DNA of 7,276 bases, from assembly GCA_007125415.1 (NCBI GenBank), contig SLDH01000195.1, forward strand, positions 1 to 7,276, read 5' to 3'. The notes under the pieces are model-generated. The model was not told where the DNA came from. It saw nothing but the letters and a program-made list of their open reading frames with translations, and searched no databases. Origin of the DNA: Roseovarius sp. (GTDB lineage Bacteria; Pseudomonadota; Alphaproteobacteria; Rhodobacterales; Rhodobacteraceae). The translations under genes were made by a program, and so were the position numbers. Of the stretch, positions 4,615-7,276 are shown one piece after another; position 1 is the first letter of the stretch, and the number at the start of each line of letters is the position of its first letter.

Positions 4615-6783
4615 ATGCAGGAACCGTCCATCACACCCGAACTGATCGCGGCACACGGGCTCAAGCCCGACGAATATGACCGCATTCTGCAGATCATCGG
4701 CCGCACCCCCTCTTTCACCGAACTGGGCATCTTTTCGGCCATGTGGAACGAGCATTGCTCCTACAAATCCTCGAAAAAATGGCTGCGCACCCTGCCCACG
4801 ACCGGGCCACAGGTGATCTGCGGGCCGGGCGAGAACGCGGGCGTGGTGGATATCGGGGACGGGCAGGCGGTGATCTTCAAGATGGAGAGCCATAATCACC
4901 CCTCCTATATCGAGCCCTATCAGGGCGCGGCGACGGGGGTGGGCGGCATTCTGCGCGATGTGTTCACCATGGGCGCACGCCCTGTTGCGGCGATGAATGC
5001 GCTCAGCTTCGGCGCGATCGATCATCCCCGCACACGCCAGCTTGTCCATGGCGTTGTGGCTGGCATCGGCGGTTATGGCAATTGCTTCGGCGTGCCCACC
5101 GTGGGCGGCGAAATCCGGTTCGATCCTGCCTATAACGGCAATTGCCTAGTCAATGCCTTCGCCGCCGGGCTTGCCGACACCGACAGCATCTTCTACTCGG
5201 CTGCCTCGGGCGTGGGCATGCCGGTGGTCTATCTCGGTGCCAGGACAGGGCGTGACGGGGTGGGCGGCGCCACCATGGCAAGCGCCGAGTTCGACGCCGA
5301 TATCGACGAGAAACGCCCCACCGTGCAGGTGGGTGACCCCTTCACCGAAAAACGCCTGATGGAGGCCACGCTGGAACTCATGGCCACCGGCGCAGTCATT
5401 TCCATTCAGGATATGGGGGCCGCGGGGCTTACCTGTTCGGCCGTCGAGATGGGCGACAAGGGGGGATTGGGCGTTCGTCTGCAACTTGATGACGTGCCAC
5501 AGCGCGAGACGGGCATGAGCGCCTATGAGATGATGCTGTCGGAAAGTCAGGAGCGCATGCTGATGGTCCTGCGCCCCGAAAAGGAGGCGGAAGCCCGCGC
5601 CGTCTTCGAGAAATGGGATCTCGATTTCGCCATCGTGGGCGAGACCATTGCCGAAGATCGTTTTCTGGTGCTGCATGGCAATGAGGTGAAGGCCGATCTG
5701 CCGCTTGCCACGCTCTCGGGCTCGGCCCCGGAATATGATCGCCCCTTTGCCGAAATCGCCTCGCCCGCGCCGCTTGATCCCTCCAGCGTGCCGTGGATCG
5801 ACCCCATGGACGGGCTGCGCGCGCTGATTTCCTCGCCCAATTACTGCTCGCGGCAATGGGTCTGGGAGCAATATGACACCATGGTCATGGCCGACAGCGT
5901 GCGCACCCCCGGGCAGGGCGCGGGGCTGATCCGTGTGCATGGCAGCGAGAAGATGCTGGCCTTCACCGCCGATGTCACACCGCGCTATGTGGCGGCGAAC
6001 CCTTTCGAGGGCGGCAAACAGGCGGTGGCCGAAGCCTATCGCAACCTCTCGGCGCTGGGGTCGGTGCCGCTTGCGGCCACCGACAACCTGAATTTCGGCA
6101 ACCCGGAAAAGCCCGAGATCATGGGGCAGTTCGTCGGCGCCATCAAGGGTATCGGAGCGGCGTGTGAGGCGCTCGACATGCCCATCGTGTCAGGCAATGT
6201 CTCGCTCTACAATGAAACCGATGGCGCGGCCATCCTGCCCACTCCCACCATCGGCGCGGTCGGGCTCATCCGCGATCCCGATACGGCGATCACCGGACAG
6301 GCGCGCGAGGGCCACGTCGCCCTGCTGCTGGGCGAGACACAAGGCCATCTGGGCCAGTCGGCGCTGCTGCGCGAGGTCTATCACCGCGCCGAGGGCGATG
6401 CGCCGCCGGTGGATCTGGAGGCCGAGCGCCGCCATGGGGATTTCATCCGGGACAATCATCGCTGGATCCGGGCCTGCACCGATCTTTCGGATGGCGGGCT
6501 GGCCCTTGCCGCCTTCGAAATGGCCGAAGCCGCGGGCGTGGGTGTCTGCCTTGACAGCGATGACCCCGGCTTTCTTTTCGGCGAGGATCAGGCGCGCTAT
6601 CTGATCGCCTGCAGCTTCGACGCGGCCGAGGCGCTCATGATCGCGGCCGGAAAGGCCGGTGTGCCGCTTCAGTCCGTCGGCCGCTTCACGGGCCAGTCGG
6701 TCAGCGTCGCTGGCGTCTCCGCGCCACTGGATGAGTTGTCCACGATCTTCCGCACCCGCTTCGGCGAGATTTTCGATGGCTGA
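4615..6783 (+). CDS. purL: Phosphoribosylformylglycinamidine synthase subunit PurL
   Basis: This 722-residue protein is the ATP-dependent synthase of the fourth step of purine synthesis: FGAR plus ATP plus glutamine-derived ammonia gives FGAM. This length is the small bacterial type, which works in a complex with PurQ (glutaminase) and PurS; neither is in the window. Visible motifs are [18 protein letters not shown] (40-57, with the conserved His47), [20 protein letters not shown] (88-107), [20 protein letters not shown] (265-284), [10 protein letters not shown] (306-315), [10 protein letters not shown] (488-497), [12 protein letters not shown] (526-537) and [10 protein letters not shown] (623-632), covering both halves of the duplicated PurM-like fold. 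I chose ATG 4615 because the family begins near [11 protein letters not shown]. The frame stays open upstream to 4216 and has an ATG at 4579, but that extension lies over the PLP gene or intergenic DNA and looks non-coding. The ribosome binding site is weak (AGAGAG, 4601-4606). Confidence 0.98.
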   Translation: MQEPSITPELIAAHGLKPDEYDRILQIIGRTPSFTELGIFSAMWNEHCSYKSSKKWLRTLPTTGPQVICGPGENAGVVDIGDGQAVIFKMESHNHPSYIEPYQGAATGVGGILRDVFTMGARPVAAMNALSFGAIDHPRTRQLVHGVVAGIGGYGNCFGVPTVGGEIRFDPAYNGNCLVNAFAAGLADTDSIFYSAASGVGMPVVYLGARTGRDGVGGATMASAEFDADIDEKRPTVQVGDPFTEKRLMEATLELMATGAVISIQDMGAAGLTCSAVEMGDKGGLGVRLQLDDVPQRETGMSAYEMMLSESQERMLMVLRPEKEAEARAVFEKWDLDFAIVGETIAEDRFLVLHGNEVKADLPLATLSGSAPEYDRPFAEIASPAPLDPSSVPWIDPMDGLRALISSPNYCSRQWVWEQYDTMVMADSVRTPGQGAGLIRVHGSEKMLAFTADVTPRYVAANPFEGGKQAVAEAYRNLSALGSVPLAATDNLNFGNPEKPEIMGQFVGAIKGIGAACEALDMPIVSGNVSLYNETDGAAILPTPTIGAVGLIRDPDTAITGQAREGHVALLLGETQGHLGQSALLREVYHRAEGDAPPVDLEAERRHGDFIRDNHRWIRACTDLSDGGLALAAFEMAEAAGVGVCLDSDDPGFLFGEDQARYLIACSFDAAEALMIAAGKAGVPLQSVGRFTGQSVSVAGVSAPLDELSTIFRTRFGEIFDG

Positions 6784-6834
6784 TGGCGGGTGCGTCTCGA
6801 ACGATGGATTTGCCCTACAGGCCCCGGCGGCACC

Positions 6835-6871
6835 TTGCACAAGAGCGGCACGCGTTCTAAGTCAGATAGAA
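6835..6871 (+). promoter_or_regulatory. Possible bolA promoter region with a small inverted repeat
   Basis: The 107 bases between purL and bolA contain TTGCAC (6835-6840) and, 17 bases on, TAAGTC (6858-6863), a weak promoter match. The inverted repeat TTCTA (6855-6859) / TAGAA (6867-6871), with a seven-base spacer, overlaps the -10 position. If real, it would allow bolA to be regulated separately from purL. It is only loosely similar to iron-control boxes of Alphaproteobacteria (TTTAGAA-type) and is in the opposite arm order. Confidence 0.25.
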
Positions 6872-6876
6872 GATCG

Positions 6877-6882
6877 AAGGAG
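6877..6882 (+). promoter_or_regulatory. Strong ribosome binding site of bolA
   Basis: AAGGAG lies eight bases before ATG 6891. This is better than the site before purL and fixes the bolA start at 6891 rather than at the ATG two codons later (6897). Confidence 0.8.
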
Positions 6883-6890
6883 ACGCGCCC

Positions 6891-7142
6891 ATGGCCATGC
6901 AAGCACAGGAGCTGGAAGACCTGATCCGCGCCAGCTTTCCCGATGCCACGATCACCATCACCGATCTGGCCGGTGACGGAAACCACTATGCGGCAGAGGT
7001 CATCGACGCGTCATTCGCCGGCATGAACAGGGTGCAGCAACAGCGTGCCGTATATGCGGCCCTGAAAGGAAAGATGGACGGACCGTCTGGAGACTTGCAT
7101 GCGCTTGCCCTGACAACCAAAGCCCCCGAGCCGAATGAGTGA
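6891..7142 (+). CDS. bolA: BolA family protein
   Basis: This 83-residue protein has normal BolA/IbaG length. It shows ITDLAGDGNHYAAEVIDASF (23-42), with the conserved glycine and His32 of the loop, RVQQQRAVYAALKGKM (47-62, helix) and DLHALALTT (68-76), with the near-invariant His70 that in BolA-glutaredoxin pairs helps bind a [2Fe-2S] cluster. These proteins partner monothiol glutaredoxins in iron-sulfur handling and iron sensing in the cytoplasm. It lies 107 bases after purL, and in many Alphaproteobacteria purL, bolA and a monothiol glutaredoxin gene are neighbours. The glutaredoxin gene is probably just beyond the right edge (inference). The stop overlaps the start of the small membrane protein gene by eight bases. 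Which BolA subclass it is (BolA1 or BolA2/IbaG) is not settled, so the symbol names the family. Confidence 0.93.
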   Translation: MAMQAQELEDLIRASFPDATITITDLAGDGNHYAAEVIDASFAGMNRVQQQRAVYAALKGKMDGPSGDLHALALTTKAPEPNE

Positions 7143-7269
7143 GGCGCAATATATCGCCTTCATCGTCCTGGTGGCCTTCGTGGGCGTCTTCATCTTCGCA
7201 ACCCGGCACGACCGACCCCACAAACACTCGCCGGACCCCGGAAGTCCCGACAGAACCAGAAGACACTGA
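7135..7269 (+). CDS. 44-residue single-pass membrane protein
   Basis: An ATG at 7135 inside the last codons of bolA (sequence ATGAGTGA, eight-base overlap, different frame) opens 44 codons to TGA at 7267-7269. Residues 1-6 are a short polar N-terminus. Residues 7-22 are almost wholly hydrophobic (IAFIVLVAFVGVFIFA), enough for one membrane helix. Residues 24-44 are basic and proline-rich (RHDRPHKHSPDPGSPD and a TRRH end). The positive tail suggests N-outside, C-inside topology. The start overlap indicates translational coupling to bolA, and a weak GAG (7127-7129) is the only ribosome binding site. I recognise no family. A membrane protein in the bolA-glutaredoxin neighbourhood could relate to iron-sulfur or redox function, but this is inference. 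It is short, so chance is possible, although the clean hydrophobic block argues for a real gene. Confidence 0.6.
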   Translation: MSEAQYIAFIVLVAFVGVFIFATRHDRPHKHSPDPGSPDRTRRH

Positions 7270-7276
7270 CGACCAG

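Noticed and set aside
3351..4679. 442-codon plus-strand frame across the PLP gene
   Set aside because: It is a shadow of the high-GC minus-strand gene. Its translation is low-complexity Arg/Pro/His-rich with no domain, whereas the minus strand has a complete PLP-enzyme motif set.
5146..5940. 264-codon minus-strand frame inside purL
   Set aside because: Antisense to a conserved purL coding region; histidine/glycine-rich translation typical of a high-GC shadow.

Overview
The window is high-GC, densely packed bacterial DNA. Its gene content and protein motifs point to an alphaproteobacterium of the Rhodobacterales (Rhodobacter/Paracoccus/Roseobacter type). The reasons are a small bacterial-type PurL followed by a BolA-family gene, a single-chain indolepyruvate ferredoxin oxidoreductase, and an intergenic GGGGTATTTTTGCCAAGAAG-type element that I recall as common in this order. 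No tRNA, rRNA, CRISPR array, insertion sequence or phage gene was seen, and no gene-free stretch exceeds 300 bases.

Left part (1-1832): the first 181 codons of an indolepyruvate ferredoxin oxidoreductase run off the left edge on the minus strand. A LysR-type regulator is transcribed divergently from it. The 166-base gap between them carries a perfect 21-base palindrome with a T-N11-A core, the expected kind of LysR operator. The 234 bases after lysR have no convincing protein gene. They hold an 8+8 base palindrome (1665-1682), a possible promoter (1691-1719) and a candidate small RNA of about 79 nt (1725-1803), which has a 5' hairpin, a single-stranded CCTCCC anti-Shine-Dalgarno motif and a strong intrinsic terminator.

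Middle part (1833-4614): a GNAT acetyltransferase on the plus strand converges with, and overlaps by 8 bases, a two-gene minus-strand operon. In that operon a fold-type II PLP enzyme resembling diaminopropionate ammonia-lyase comes first, and its stop overlaps (ATGA) the start of an M24-family metallohydrolase. The pair looks like a small catabolic module for an amino-acid derivative; its substrate cannot be read from the sequence. The 184-base divergent gap before purL holds the Rhodobacterales-type repeat and no promoter I can defend.

Right part (4615-7276): complete purL (purine synthesis), a BolA-family gene 107 bases downstream with a strong ribosome binding site, and a 44-codon single-pass membrane protein gene whose start overlaps the end of bolA. 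In related genomes a monothiol glutaredoxin usually follows; here the window ends first.

Most of the window is ordinary chromosome. The points most worth checking are the candidate sRNA, the 21-base operator, the PLP/M24 pair and the tiny membrane protein.
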